From contig NC_062232.1 in the NCBI RefSeq assembly GCF_902686445.1, positions 19,946,897 through 20,010,896 on the forward strand: a stretch of 64,000 bases of DNA, given 5' to 3'. How positions within the stretch are numbered: the first letter of the stretch is position 1; the number at the start of each line of letters is the position of its first letter. Below, piece by piece: positions 34,641 to 46,414 of the stretch. This DNA is from Sciurus carolinensis. Its lineage: Eukaryota > Chordata > Mammalia > Rodentia > Sciuridae. The notes under the pieces are model-generated. The model was not told the DNA's origin. It saw nothing but the letters and a program-made list of their open reading frames with translations, and ran no database searches. Position numbers and translations under genes: made by a program.

Positions 34641-35225
34641 ATTAAGTTTATAAGTAACTGACTTAGCTTTGAATGGAGTGGTTCATGAGAAGTAACTCAC
34701 TGTTTTTAATATAAAATTTTGAAAAGAGTGAAATACCGATTAACAGATCTCAAACTGTTAATATAAAAATGTGGGGTCAGTATAAAAGAACCCAAGCTGG
34801 TTTTATATTCAGAAAATGCCTCGAGATCCAACTTTCAAATGTACTGATAATTGGAACTAAATTAAAAGTCAATAAATAGGCAAGCAACAACATAAAAGGA
34901 GTCATTTCCATCACATCCATTGTTGGCCAGATCCACAATAGGGTACTTGGAACCATGGGTAGAATATTAAGGAGGAGGAGTTTAATTTCACTTTTCAGGT
35001 ATCGTTCTCATAGCTTTGATTTCCATACAAAAGCAATGTTTCTCAAATACAGATCCTTCTTTTGTACTCTATTGAATGTGACACTATAGAATCCGATTGC
35101 TTATTCATCTCTCCATTTGGATATTTAATAACTATCTCCTATATAATATGTGCAAGTTGAGTTATTGACTTTGTAAGACTCTCACCCCTGAGTGAATCTG
35201 AAGTTTTCTAATTGCCGAGGTAAAC
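34641..35225. other. AT-rich unique DNA, nothing recognised
   Basis: No open frame or named repeat. Confidence 0.5.
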
Positions 35226-35229
35226 ACTT

Positions 35230-35500
35230 CTGAAATTATAATTAGTCCTTTCTTTTGTCCTCCACATTCATTTCATCATAACAACCTGTTGGTTCTGCCT
35301 TCAGACTGTATTCAGAAGATGAGCATTTCACATCATCTCCAGAATTAATACCCTACATCTTATGATCATCTAGTATTTCTCTTATTTTAATATTTGCCCA
35401 CTCTCCTGCCCTTGACCCCATAGAAGTGACTTTCCACCTATCAACCAGAGATCATTTTAAAACATGAGCACACCATGATTTAATATCTTATAACTTGCTC
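35230..35500 (+). repeat. possible L2-type ancient repeat
   Basis: 'cctgttggttctgccttcag' (35285), 'catcatctccag' and 'gatcattttaaaacatgagc' (35450) lie in the order and spacing of an ancient mammalian LINE-2-like repeat. Diverged, recognised by eye only. Confidence 0.4.
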
Positions 35501-35559
35501 TATATTCTAAATAGAGGGATACATCAATAGTTCATAAGTTATAAAATTAACCTAATTAA

Positions 35560-36130
35560 CCTGAAGAAATCTATGTAGAATAGGTAGTGAGAATGCAAAA
35601 TGACATTGCTACTTTAGTAGGCAATTTATCACTTTAGTACAAAGTTAAAAACAATCTTACCATAAAATCTTGCAATTTTACTCAGTATGTACCCAAGTTG
35701 AAAATGTGTGTTCACACAAAAATGTACCTGTGAACATCTATAGAAGATTTACTGAGAAATGCCCAAACTTGAAAGCAACCAGGATGTCTTTCAAGAGTTG
35801 AATGGATAAACTGTGATCTACTACATACTGGAATATTATTTACTGGCAAAAAATGAACTTCAAGGCATAAAAAGGAATCTTGAATGAATACTGATAATTA
35901 AGGATGAACAAGTCAAGCCTATTATATAAACTATATTATATTCTGTAAAAGTTAAAACTATAGAGACAATGAAAAGATCAGTGGTAACCAGCAATTCAGG
36001 ATGGAGGGACTGATGAATCAGTAGAGCACAATGATATTTAGGACAACAAAATTATTCTGAATGACTGTGTAATGGTGAATACATGCTCTAATGCATACTA
36101 TTGACTTTTGTTAATAAAGAATTAGTATCT
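35560..36130 (+). mobile_element. old L1 3' fragment
   Basis: 'agtagtgagaatgcaaaatg'-type text, 'tcaagagttgaatggataaac', 'actggaatattatttactgg' and 'taacaagtc...agtggtaacc' follow the C-terminal ORF2 to 3' UTR order. Highly decayed. Confidence 0.7.
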
Positions 36131-36639
36131 GCTAAATTTTAAGAAATTAACCACTGCAATATAAGATGTTAATAGTAGAAAAGAATTTATTCTGTATATT
36201 TTAGGACATGATCAGTTTTGTCCTTCTGCAAATTTAACATAAACTGGCATATTTGATTTGTGGAAGTAGTCTGGAAATTAAGAATTTTACATACTTTAAT
36301 TTAGGCCCTCACTACTTCATAAGTGATAAATTCTAACAGTCTCTTAATTTGTTTTCCTGCATTAGACATTCCCATTTCTTGACCAATGCAAATAGTATAG
36401 ATAATTAAGTTTTCTAAATCACTGCTTTTCATTTGTCACACAATACCCAAAGACCTTTAATATCATTCTATTGCTCATAGAATGAATTTCAAACTTTTTA
36501 GCACACCACTCAATCTTTCCTTTGACTATTTCTCACCTACTCTCTAAAATGAACTACTTCTACTGCTGCTGAAGAACAATGTCCTAAGGAAACTTGTTTA
36601 TTAATTCTAATTTCCATACTCACTTCCTTTTGGCTAAAG

Positions 36640-36790
36640 TAATGAAATATCTGCAACAATAGCTCTGCCAACTACAACTTTGTGATATTGATCAACTTTT
36701 TTCTGAAGCTTTTAGAACATCAGTTTCCTTATTTGAAAAACATGTATGAGAATATGTACTCTTAGGAATGCTGTTATATGTATTTTAATA
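36640..36790 (+). repeat. MIR SINE remnant
   Basis: 'agctctgccaactacaactt', 'atcagtttccttatttgaaa' and 'gagaatatgtactc' are the MIR core and 3' half landmarks, diverged. A 62-codon frame just downstream (36778-36966) is not convincing. Confidence 0.55.
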
Positions 36791-37117
36791 CTGTTTGCTC
36801 TTTCTGGTTCTATTCCTATGAAATAAACCTGGGATTTAACTTCTGTATAAATTTCCCACTGCCAGCTCAGAGATATTTAAGCTTCTGTGGCATGACAGTA
36901 TGTACCAAGGTTGACACTGTAGTAGTCTTAGTTGTCTTTGCATTAATAAACTCATTCTATAAATGAAGCATGATGCTGAGTGATCTGGAAGTAAACCTAC
37001 AGACATGAATATGACATGGCTACTGTTCTAAAATATTTACCATCTAATTGGAAGAGACAAAATGTATTATAGGATGAAATCCTCCATGGTAGGGTACATG
37101 TCTGGTTACTACAAGAA

Positions 37118-37392
37118 ATTAGTAATTTTAGCCAGGTGCAGAGGTGCACACCTATAATTCCAAAAGCTTGGGAAACTGAGGCAGGAGGATTGCAAGTTCA
37201 AAGTCAGCCTCTGCAACTTAGTGAGGCACTTTACCAACTCAGCAAGACCCTATCTCTAAATAAAATATTTTACAAAGGGCAGGGGATGTGGCTCTGGTTA
37301 AATGCCCCTGGGTTCAATCCGTGGTATGAAAAAATAAGGAAAGAAAGAAAGGAAGGAAGGAAGGAAGGGAGGGAGGGAAGAAGGAAGGATTG
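37118..37392 (+). repeat. B1-dID SINE with expanded 3' tail
   Basis: B1 half ('cacacctataattccaaaag', 'ggaaactgaggcaggagg'), linker 'cctatctctaaataaaat', ID half ('gcaggggatgtggctctgg', 'gggttcaatccgtgg'). 'attagtaatttt' at 37118-37129 and 'attagtagttct' at 37393-37404 form a 12-bp duplication with two mismatches. It encloses the purine microsatellite, which is therefore part of the insert. Confidence 0.88.
37335..37390 (+). repeat. (GAAA/GGAA/GGGA)n microsatellite
   Basis: A pure purine tract that shifts from 'gaaa' to 'ggaa' to 'ggga' units. It lies between the ID half and the right target duplication. Confidence 0.93.
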
Positions 37393-37404
37393 ATTAGTAG
37401 TTCT

Positions 37405-38220
37405 AAACCTTTCCACTGTTCTTTGTGAAAACCCAACACTAAATATAGATTTACTTATGCTAATATGCAGAAAAATGTGAAATGGGGAGTTGTAAAATAT
37501 CCAGGATCACACTTAAAAAAAATAAAGCATTCCAATTAACATTCCAAGAAAAGACCAAACTTCTTAAAAAATATTAGTTTTCTCTTTTCCTCAGAGTATA
37601 ATCTAGACTTCTGTTTATTTTCATTTGTAAAGCAACAGCTAAGCAAAACCTACAATACCTATGGCAGCAAGGACCAAAGTTAAAGAATGATCCATTTTTT
37701 CTGTGATATATGTTTACTCTCTGTATCTTGATGCTGTAAAGATCTCTTAAATTTATTTGGTACTTGATGGTTTGTAAGTAGTTTCAATGGTGTAATCTTA
37801 CATTTTCACTCAAATACATAATGACAACTACCATGGTTTTGTATTCCTGAAACAGATATATGCTGGCATATACATTTTCCAGCTTTTCTGAAAACCAGTA
37901 TTATAAAGAGCTAATATTATTGACTATGTCCTAAATTGGAACTGAGGAAATATTAAACCCAAAAATCTCACTCTTATTAACATCATGCTTAATCATCAAT
38001 CAATATTACCCAATTTATTTAGTTTTTTTGCCAAAAAACAGAGAATAAAATACCATTTAGCTCAATGAATATGCAATTTAACAATCAAGGTATATGTTTA
38101 TTTATTTTTTTGTTTTGGTTATTAAAACTCTTAGTGAGATTTAAAAAATAATTCCAGTGACTACTTGATTTGCAACTTTCCTTGTTTCTCTTCAACTACC
38201 AAGGAGAGAGACAACTGAGG
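37405..38220. other. AT-rich unique DNA, nothing recognised
   Basis: No open frame or named repeat. Confidence 0.5.
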
Positions 38221-38224
38221 TAAC

Positions 38225-39245
38225 TGGAGAAAATACTTCTGAATTATATATCTGACTAGGGAGTAATATCCAAAATATATAAAGAAATAAACTCAATAGC
38301 ACAAAATAAATCCCACAAATAATTGAATTAAAAATAGGAAAATATGAACAGAACAGACATTTCTCAAAGATGACCTAAAAATCACTAATAAGTAAATTTA
38401 AAAATGTTCAATATCACTCATCATCAGGGCAATGCAAATAAAAATCAAAACCAGATATCACCTCACCCCCATTAGATTGTCTACTATCAAAAAAGACAAA
38501 AGATAAAAAGTGTTGGTAAGGATATAGAGAAAATGGAATTTTTACAAACTGAGGATAAGGATATGAATTAGTTCAACCATTATGAAAAATGGTATAGAAG
38601 TTCCTCAGAAACTAAATGCAGAACTTCTATATGATCCAGCAAACTTACTACCAATTATATATCCAGGGAAATGACTATATTCCCATATTTACTGCAACAC
38701 TATTTACAGTTGTCAAGGTATGGAATCAATATAATATTGACAGATGAATGAATAAAGAAAAGGTGATACATATATACAATGGAGTACTATTTAGCCATCC
38801 AAAGAATGAAATCCTGTGTTTTGTGAAGACATGGATGAACCTTGATGTTATCATGTTAAGTTAAATAAGCCAAGTACAGAGACACACCAGATATTCTCAA
38901 TCATATGTGGAACTTATAAAAGTTGATCTCACAGAAGTAGAGTAAGAAGAATGGTAGTTATCAGAGGTTAGGATCAAAGGATAAATTGTTAAATTAGACA
39001 GGAGGAATAAGTCCAAGAGATCTATTGTACACCTTGCTTATTGTAATTAATTATGACACATTGTATTCTTGAAAAAATGCAAAGGGTGTGAATGTTAAGA
39101 GTTCCCACACCAAAATAATATGTGAAGTATCATTATCTGTTAATTAGCTAAACTTAACCATTCCACAATGTACAATATACGTTAAAACATGTTGAACATG
39201 ATAAATATGTACAATTTATCTGTCAATTTTGAAACAAAAATAACA
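38225..39245 (+). mobile_element. old L1, ORF2 C-terminus and 3' UTR
   Basis: 'atatctgactagggagtaat', 'tcatcatcagggcaatgcaa', 'cctcacccccattagattg', 'atacaatggagtactattta' and a 3' UTR ending 'atatgtacaatttatctgtc' follow in order. 5' truncated. Frames broken throughout. Confidence 0.85.
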
Positions 39246-39770
39246 TATAGTATATCATCTCCTCAGAAATTTAAGGCTTTTTCAACTAATTTAAAATAAA
39301 ATCTAAATTGCTTAATAATGTATATGACCCTTCATGATATATTTCCTGACTATCTTTGACCTCTTCAACCCTGCCCTTTCCTTAGTTCTCTCCAGTCATG
39401 TCATTCTCCTTCCCTTCCCTCATTCTACTGCAATTGTTATATGGGAATACTTTTTTTTTCCTCTCAGCCATTCCTCAATCACCTCAGGAGAATGTCTTTG
39501 TTGAAACATTGCCCATTGGAAGACCTTCTTCACAATCCTTTCTAAATAGCTAAATAGATAATTAGATATAGATGTAGATACCTTATGTAGGTAAAATTAT
39601 AAATGCAGAAATGCTAAGTCTTTATGCATATATTACCCTCATTAGATTATGAATTATATGAGTGATGAATTTTCAGTTTTTGTGTTTTGTTGACTAATAT
39701 CATGCTTAAGACAACTTCTGACATAAAACAGGAACAACAGAAATATTAACTGAATGAATTAGCATAATAA
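39246..39770 (+). repeat. L2 LINE remnant
   Basis: 'aaataaaatctaaattgc' and 'cccttcatgatatatttcc' open the fragment. The pyrimidine-rich middle (39360-39440) follows, and the end is 'cttctgacataaaacaggaa' then 'attaactgaatgaatta', which is the typical L2 3' end with a (tgaa)-type finish. Diverged and ancient. Confidence 0.65.
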
Positions 39771-40537
39771 TTATATATATGGGGGCAGGTAGGGGAGGCT
39801 TTTGAAGGAATAGAACTTTCAAAGTCTAATACTGTTTTTCCATTCAGTTTACTTCGGGTAACAGAAGCAATGAACTCTCTTTAGAAGTTAGAATGACAGC
39901 CACAGTGAAAGTGCTGAACTTCCACAGATACTGAAATCCTTTCTGGGTCTCTGATTTCGAGTCATTCAATTGAGAGATGATCAGCAATTGAGTTGCAGCA
40001 ATGGCAAAGGAACTGATATTTGGAAAATGGATGAAGAAGACTAAGAAAATTTAATAAAGTCGGACAACAAATCAGATGTGGAAGGTGAGGGGTAAAAAAT
40101 AATTAATAGGACCAAACTTTATATTTTGGAAAATTGGCTCTATAGGGATACATTTCTGCCTTTAACTCCTTCCTCTTTAACAATAATATTGCCTTGGTAT
40201 CAAGAATAGCAATCCTCCTCAAAACTAAGCATTACCTAGAAGAAATAATACTAACACGATGAACCACAATGGGGGAAAATCCTAAAATTAACTTTTAAAG
40301 ATAAGAATGAATCTGATGGCATATAAAACCCTAACTACTGAATTCATTTTTATTTGGGAGCCTTTGTTCAAACATGGGTTGTTACTCCTTAGCAGGCATT
40401 TGGGTTTAATAAGGACAGTAATTTCTATTCCAACAGACCTGTGTGTCTGCTTTATATAGGAAGGCAGTAATTTAACCTAAGCTTTTTTGTATCACTAAAT
40501 AGGATATTCTCAGGCAACGTAGTGATGGAATTTCACA
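39771..40537. other. unique DNA, nothing recognised
   Basis: No long open frame or named repeat. Confidence 0.5.
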
Positions 40538-40713
40538 GCCAATAGTTCTCAAACTTTACTGTGTATCACAATCACCTAGGGAGCTTGTTAAAACACAGAT
40601 TACTGGGCCCCAGGTCCTGAGACTGATTCAGTAAGTCTAAGTCAGTAAGTCTAACAATTTCCTGAATAATGGTGATGCTGCTGTTCTGGGGATTTACTTT
40701 GAAAATCACTGTC
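40538..40713 (-). mobile_element. MER5A-like hAT DNA transposon
   Basis: Near-complementary ends ('atagttctcaaactttact' left, 'ttactttgaaaatcactg' right) bracket 'cacaatcacctagggagctt', 'gttaaaacacagattactgg' and 'gatggtgctg'-type text, as in the non-autonomous MER5A family read in reverse. A 14-bp tandem duplication lies inside it at 40629-40656. Non-coding and ancient. Confidence 0.8.
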
Positions 40714-41479
40714 ATAAAGTCATATTTCTCTGTCACTAGAGAAAGTATTCTTTAAAATATTAAAATTTATATCCACATGTAGTATAATAGCTTTGAGACT
40801 AAAATATCCCTTCATCCTTGTCATTGCCAGTAGGGCAATTTCACACTCTCCTGAACGACTAAGAGATGTAATCCTTGGATGAAGTGTTAATTAACCAAAT
40901 CACTAGTGAGACAGAGAAAACAGGGAAAGGAGAAGCAAAGAAATATGGTTTCTAAGTCTGTGTTCTAGAAATATATTTCCGGCTTTTATAAAAGAAATAT
41001 TTTTAGACAATCAACTGAATTCTTATTCTCCACATCTGTTGACAATCTCTAAAATGGTCAGGTCAGGCTTGATGGTTTAGCCTCAGGGAGTCAAGCTGAG
41101 AGAAAAAGCTATCTCTAGGCAATTTCTCCAAATGTTTATGCAAATCACGAGCTGCTTCCCTCATATTTAAGTATAATTTCAAGTTTCACTGATTCTTTTT
41201 CCTAATGTTAAAAGTTTAAAAAATTATTTTAACAAGTAAGCAAATCTCACAACCTATTTTTTTGTAACTTAAGCAGTCATTTTATAATATAAGAGGTTTT
41301 TTGTTTTTAATGTGTGAGACATTTGTTACATGCTGAATGCATTAGAATATACCAATACTTTCACAAATTATTAAAGGTAATATGCCATTAAAATAGTCCT
41401 TATATTTGTAAACATCATCTCTGCAAACAAAAGAAAATAAGACCAACTCCTCTCCCAAAAACTTTCTGATGATAAAACT
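40714..41479. other. unique DNA, no gene seen
   Basis: Two overlapping minus-strand frames (up to 98 codons, 41342-41638) end in this area. They have no family features and run across an L2-like repeat, so I do not call them genes. Confidence 0.5.
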
Positions 41480-41570
41480 TTCATGACTCCTGTCGCAGTA
41501 CCCAAGAACAATGCCTGGAACACAGTGGACACTTCGTATGCTTGCTTGATGATTGGCTTCATGGTTAAAA
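41480..41570 (+). repeat. L2/MIR 3'-end remnant
   Basis: 'acaatgcctggaacacagtg' followed by 'gacacttcgtatgcttg' matches the common L2 and MIR ending (a 'cctggcacatagtagg' motif then a 'ctcaataaat'-type tail). Diverged. Confidence 0.55.
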
Positions 41571-42110
41571 TTGGTTGATAATGCATTAACCATTATTGAT
41601 CTTATTCTCACAAATTTTCCCAGAACTGAATAAAACAAGGTTTATACGTGGAAAATAGCTGTACTAAGTGGTCTAATAATTGGTCAGCAGAATAGCAGCA
41701 TATAAATTTAAGTGGTATAGCTGATTCTCATATATGTGGAAATACAAGATTAGTCTCACAAAAATATATTTTGATCAAGACCATAAGAGGGGTATTTATA
41801 TACTTTTACTTCAGCAGGTTAGAGATTGCTAGAATTCAAATCTAAAATGCTATTTTTCCTTCTCTATCTTAAACTTCAACTATACAGCATTTTTGCCTTA
41901 GCAATATTTTACTATTATTTCATGGTGGTGCAGTGGGACAGGGTCATCAGAGATAGGGTCAAACTTCATAAGCCTTGTTAGAAATATGAATGCATGAAGG
42001 AGAAGTAAAAGAGATGGAGGGTGCTCTAAGAAGTTCTGTCCTTTTTCTAAATGCTCATTGAACTACTTCAAAATCACTATTAATAAAATGGCAAATGCAA
42101 GTTCTTCAAT
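41571..42110. other. unique DNA, nothing recognised
   Basis: No open frame or named repeat. Confidence 0.5.
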
Positions 42111-44280
42111 ATAAAAAAATTACATTGAAAGAGAATGGATTATTAAATACTTCAAGTAAAAGATAGAGTGGTTGAATGGTTAAAATAAACCCAAGATTTT
42201 ACTATATGATGCCTATAAGAGACTCAACTTCACCCATAAGGACACATGTAAGAATGAAAGTGAAAATATAAAAAAAGATATTCCTTGCAAATGGAATGCA
42301 CAAGAGAGCAGTAATAGATAAACTTACATAATAAAAAATAAAATTTTAGCCAACAAGTGTAAAATGAGACCAGGAAGATCATAATTAAGTGATGAATGGG
42401 TCAATTCACCAAGAGGACATAATTACGAATATATATATAAACAACACCTTATGCACATACATGAATAAGGCAAATATTAATAGACCTGAAGGGAGAGAGA
42501 GGCTGTAATACAATCATAATAGGAGAATTCCATTCTCCTCTTTCAGCAACAGAGATCAACTAGACAGAAAATTAATAAGGAAACACTGAACTTATACTAC
42601 GTTTGAGACTAAATGTACCTAATACACATAAACAGAACATTCTATCCAACGGCATCAGAATACACATATTTCTCAAGAAAAATGGAACATCCTCCAGGAT
42701 AGATTATATTTTAGGCCAAACATAGTTTGAAAAAATTTAAGAATAATGAAATAATATCAATTATATTTTCTGAATATAATGGTATAAAACTAATCAGCAA
42801 TAAAAGCGATTTTGAAAAAATTACAATACAAGAAAAGTAAACATGCTCCTGGAAAATAATGAATCAATGAAGGTATTAAAAAGGAAATTAAAAAATATCT
42901 TGAGAGAAAATAAATTAAAATGGAAACATAACTTACCAGAACCTTATTTGGTGCAGCAAAGCAGTTCTAAGAGGGAAGTTTAATGGTGTTAAAAAGAATT
43001 ATATATCCAAATATAGATCAATAAAATCAGACCCTTATATCCTATTATATACAAAATTAACTAAGAATATATTAAAACCTAAAATATTAGGATATAAAAT
43101 TGTAATATTATAAGAACAGAACAGACAAATTACTCTGTAACATTGATCTTAGAAACAAGTTGTTCAATGTGAACACAAAAACAGGGCAAAAAAAGCAAAA
43201 CAGAAAAATGGGATTGCATCAAACTAAAAAGTTTTTGTGTGTAGAACAAAATAATCATGAGAATGAAGAGATAACCAGTGGAATTGGAGAAAAAAGTTTG
43301 TAAATCATACATCTAAGAAAGTGCTAATATTCAAAAAATATAAGAAACCCAAACAATTTAGTAAGAAAACAACCAACCTGATTTAAAAATGGGCAATGAA
43401 TCTGAATAGAAATTTCTTAAAAGAAGATATAAAAATAGCCAACAGATAAATGAAAAAAAATGGTGAACATAACTAATCTTCAGAAAATATCAAAACCACA
43501 TGAAATACCATCTCCCACCTGTCAGAGTGACTATTATTAATAAGACAAAGTTTGGAAGGAGTGTGAGAAAAAGGAAAACCTTACACACTATTGGTGAGAA
43601 TGGGAATTGGTATTGCTGTATGGGAATTATATGGACATTCCTAAAACTCTTAAAAATAGAACTACAATCAGATCCTGCAGTTCCACTATTGGATATATAT
43701 CTAAAGGATATAAGTATCTCAGTATTTGAATGTTCTTGTTCATAATAGCATTATTCTCAGCATTAAAGACATTAAAGAATCATTCTAAGTGTTCATCAAT
43801 GGATGAATGGATAGTAACTATGTGATGTATCTACTTATCTATACACAAACATAGATGAAAGCTGTTCAGCCACTTAAGAAATACTCTGTGAACCAACTTA
43901 CATGCAAAATCTAAAAAATTGAACTCACAGCAACAGTAGAATGGTGGTTACTAAAGGACTGGAGAAGTGGGAAGATATTGGTCAAATAATTCAAACTTTC
44001 AGTTGGGAGGAATAAGTTCAGGAGATCTATTATATAACACAGTGATAGTAGTTAATAAAAATTGCTCAGAGTAGATTTTAAGTGTTTTTACCATATAAAA
44101 TAGTATTTGAGATAATGCATATATAATTAACCATTTCACAATGTGTACATATTTCAGAGAATTTTACATGGATAAATGTGTGTATGTGTGTATGTATATG
44201 TGGTATATGTATTTAGAAACATATATACATAATGTACACATGTACCATTTTACTTGTTAATTAACAATAAATATTGTTAA
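42110..44280 (+). mobile_element. old L1, ORF2 endonuclease joined to C-terminus
   Basis: Starts in the endonuclease ('agagtggttgaatggttaaa', then 'atgcctataagagactcaac'). It continues through 'atcataataggagaattcca' and the SDH-type region, then near 43080-43130 jumps to C-terminal text ('agaaacaagttgttcaatg'). The RT core is therefore missing. An 81-codon piece at 43500-43745 still reads as the Cys/His region (TIGENGNWYCCMGIIW). The 3' UTR includes a GT/AT-rich simple stretch at 44178-44215. Confidence 0.8.
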
Positions 44281-44476
44281 AAAGGGATTATTTTAAGACT
44301 TCAGTATCAGGCTGTAAAAGTAATTCTGTGGCAGAAATAATATTTATGGTCAAAATCACGGTGAAAATATATAAAATATGCAACTGGAACTTGTGGTGAT
44401 CAAAGTATAGTTTGGGCTAAATGAGAGAATATATTAAAATATCTTAGGTTATGACAAATGAATGACATCAGTCAAT
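44281..44476. other. unique DNA between old L1 and the RSL1D1 retrocopy
   Basis: Nothing recognised. No CpG-rich promoter stands ahead of the retrocopy. Confidence 0.5.
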
Positions 44477-44489
44477 AATGAGAATTTGT

Positions 44490-46290
44490 GAGTGCGCACG
44501 AGGTGAGGACGGGATGGAGGGCTCGTCCTCTACCCCACCGGCGGCCTCAGCTGCCACTGCAACCTCCACTGCGACTCCAACTGATCAGACCTCGGGGAAC
44601 CAGCTGGACAAAGAGCAGATTACAAAGGCGTTGGAAGCTCTGTTGACACATTCCAAGTCCAGAAAAAACGATAATGGATTGCTTTTGAATGAAAGTGAAA
44701 ATTTATTTTTAATGGTGGTATTATGGAAAATTCCAGAAAAGGAACTAAGGATCAGATTGTCCTTGCCTCATGGAATTCGATCAGATTTGTCAGAAGTCTG
44801 TTTGTTTACTAAGGATGAGTGCAAATCAACTGAAGAGACGGAACGTTTCTACAGAAAACTTTTGAACAAGCACGGAATTAAAACCATCTCTCGGATTATC
44901 CCTTTCAGGGCCTTAAAAACGGAATATAAAGCCTATGAAGCCAAGCTCCACCTTCTGGGTAGTTTTGACTTCTTCCTTGCTGATGACAGAATCCGGCGGC
45001 TTCTGCCCTCACACATAGGGAGGCATTTCTATCGCAGGAAGAAAGTTCCAGTGCCTGTAAACCTTCTGGCCAAGAATTTATTGAACGTGATCGACAGCTG
45101 TGTAGGTGGAACTGTCTTAAACATCTCCAAGAGTGGCTCTTGCAGTACAATACGCATCGGACACACTGGGATGCAGATTCAGCACATCATTGAAAACATC
45201 ATTGCCATCACAAAAAGTCTCTCAGAAAAACTGCCAGAGAAGTGGGACAGCGTGAAACTCCTCTTTGTGAAGACTGAGAAGTCAGTTCCCTTTCCCTTCT
45301 TTTCCTCGTTTGTCAGCTGAAGGATGAGGAGGCAAAAAAACAAGAGAAAGAGAGAAAAATCCGTGAAAAACAGAAGCTGAAGAAGAAAAACAAGAAATTA
45401 AGGCAACGGGCTAGGGAGGCTGCAGCCCTACGTAAAGGTGGCATGGCACCTAAAACTGGTGGTCCAGCGAAGGGCCCTGGGTCCCAGAAGAAAAAGACCA
45501 AGTCGGTAAAGCCCCAGCTAAAAGCAGCAGATGCAGCGGACGAAGAAATTCCACAACTAGTACCAATAGGTAGTTCTCTGGCTAAAGAAGATGTCAAGGC
45601 CACAGAAAAGAAGTCTCCAAAAAGAAGTCTTGGTCCCAGCATACCTCGTGCCAAGAAGAGAAAGGCCCTGCCACCTACAGAGACCCCAGAAACTGCAGAG
45701 CCTGAGACCCCAGGTAAAGGCCCAGTGAAGAAGCCTAAAGTGGAACAGAAAAAGAAAGAAAGAAAATCTGCACTGGGGAAAAAAGACCCAAAACAGACTC
45801 CTAAAAAGCCAGAGGCCAAGCTCTTCCCTGCTCCTAGCAAATCTGCAAGGAAAGCTCTCAACACCCCCAAACGGAGGCTGAAGAAGCCCAAAGTGGCCCA
45901 GTCAACCCCAAATCAATGACTCAACCAGAAAGAGCTCTCCTAAAAATACTTGGGTCCTGGGCTTTGAGTGTAGCTCAGTGGTAAAGTATAAGACTATAGC
46001 ATGCACATCACCCTGGATTCCATCCCTAGCACTACAGAAAATAAATAGAAATTAAAATAAAAATACTTAGTCCTAACCTGCATTGCAACCTTCTCCAAAA
46101 GTTAGACCTTTTTTAAAACCTGCACAGGTAATTCTGACATGTACGTGATTGTAAGAGTCAGTGCTTTGAAGTAAAGTCTATTTTTTAATTGTTGTTCTAT
46201 GTATTTGCTAATGTAATAGAGGGAAAATGAGTGCTTCTCCATGGTTGTGTTTTTTATTATTAAAATGTAATGTTAGCAGCAAAAAAAAAA
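44490..46290 (+). pseudogene. RSL1D1: processed pseudogene of RSL1D1 (ribosomal L1 domain-containing 1)
   Basis: RSL1D1 is a nucleolar protein with an N-terminal ribosomal-L1-like domain and a long basic, Pro/Lys-rich tail. Here the likely ancestral start is ATG 44514 (MEGSSS). The upstream Met at 44478 lies in the target duplication. The L1-like domain is open to about residue 269: [39 protein letters not shown], then FSSFVS. A stop at 45318-45320 follows, where coding sequence appears to be missing and the frame changes. The tail continues in another frame (open 45443-45919, with DEEIPQLVPIG and basic repeats). Intron-free, with a 3' UTR, 'attaaa' at 46259 and an A tail at 46281-46290. 'aatgagaatttgt' at 44477-44489 and 46289-46301 is an exact 13-bp duplication. 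Translation is not excluded, but no promoter is seen. Confidence 0.95.
45961..46055 (+). repeat. ID SINE in the 3' UTR of the RSL1D1 retrocopy
   Basis: 'gagtgtagctcagtggtaaa' (A box) and 'ggattccatccctagcac' (decayed B box), then an A-rich tail. 'aaaaatacttgggtcct' before and 'aaaaatacttagtcct' after form an imperfect duplication. The insertion happened after, or in the parent before, retrocopying. Confidence 0.85.
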
Positions 46291-46414
46291 TGAGAATTTG
46301 TTTGAAAGCTTTAAATAAAGAACTAAAATGTTTGTGATATATGAAACAAGATTTAGAAGCACATTACTGACCAAGAATATGATGAATATATGACATAATT
46401 CAGGTTGTTTGGGA

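Noticed and set aside
41342..41638. 98-codon minus-strand open frame
   Set aside because: It crosses an L2/MIR-like repeat and has no family features or splice context.
45313..45891. 192-codon antisense frame over the RSL1D1 tail
   Set aside because: It mirrors a Lys/Pro-rich, low-complexity sense sequence. The product is Phe/Leu/Ser-rich with no domain.
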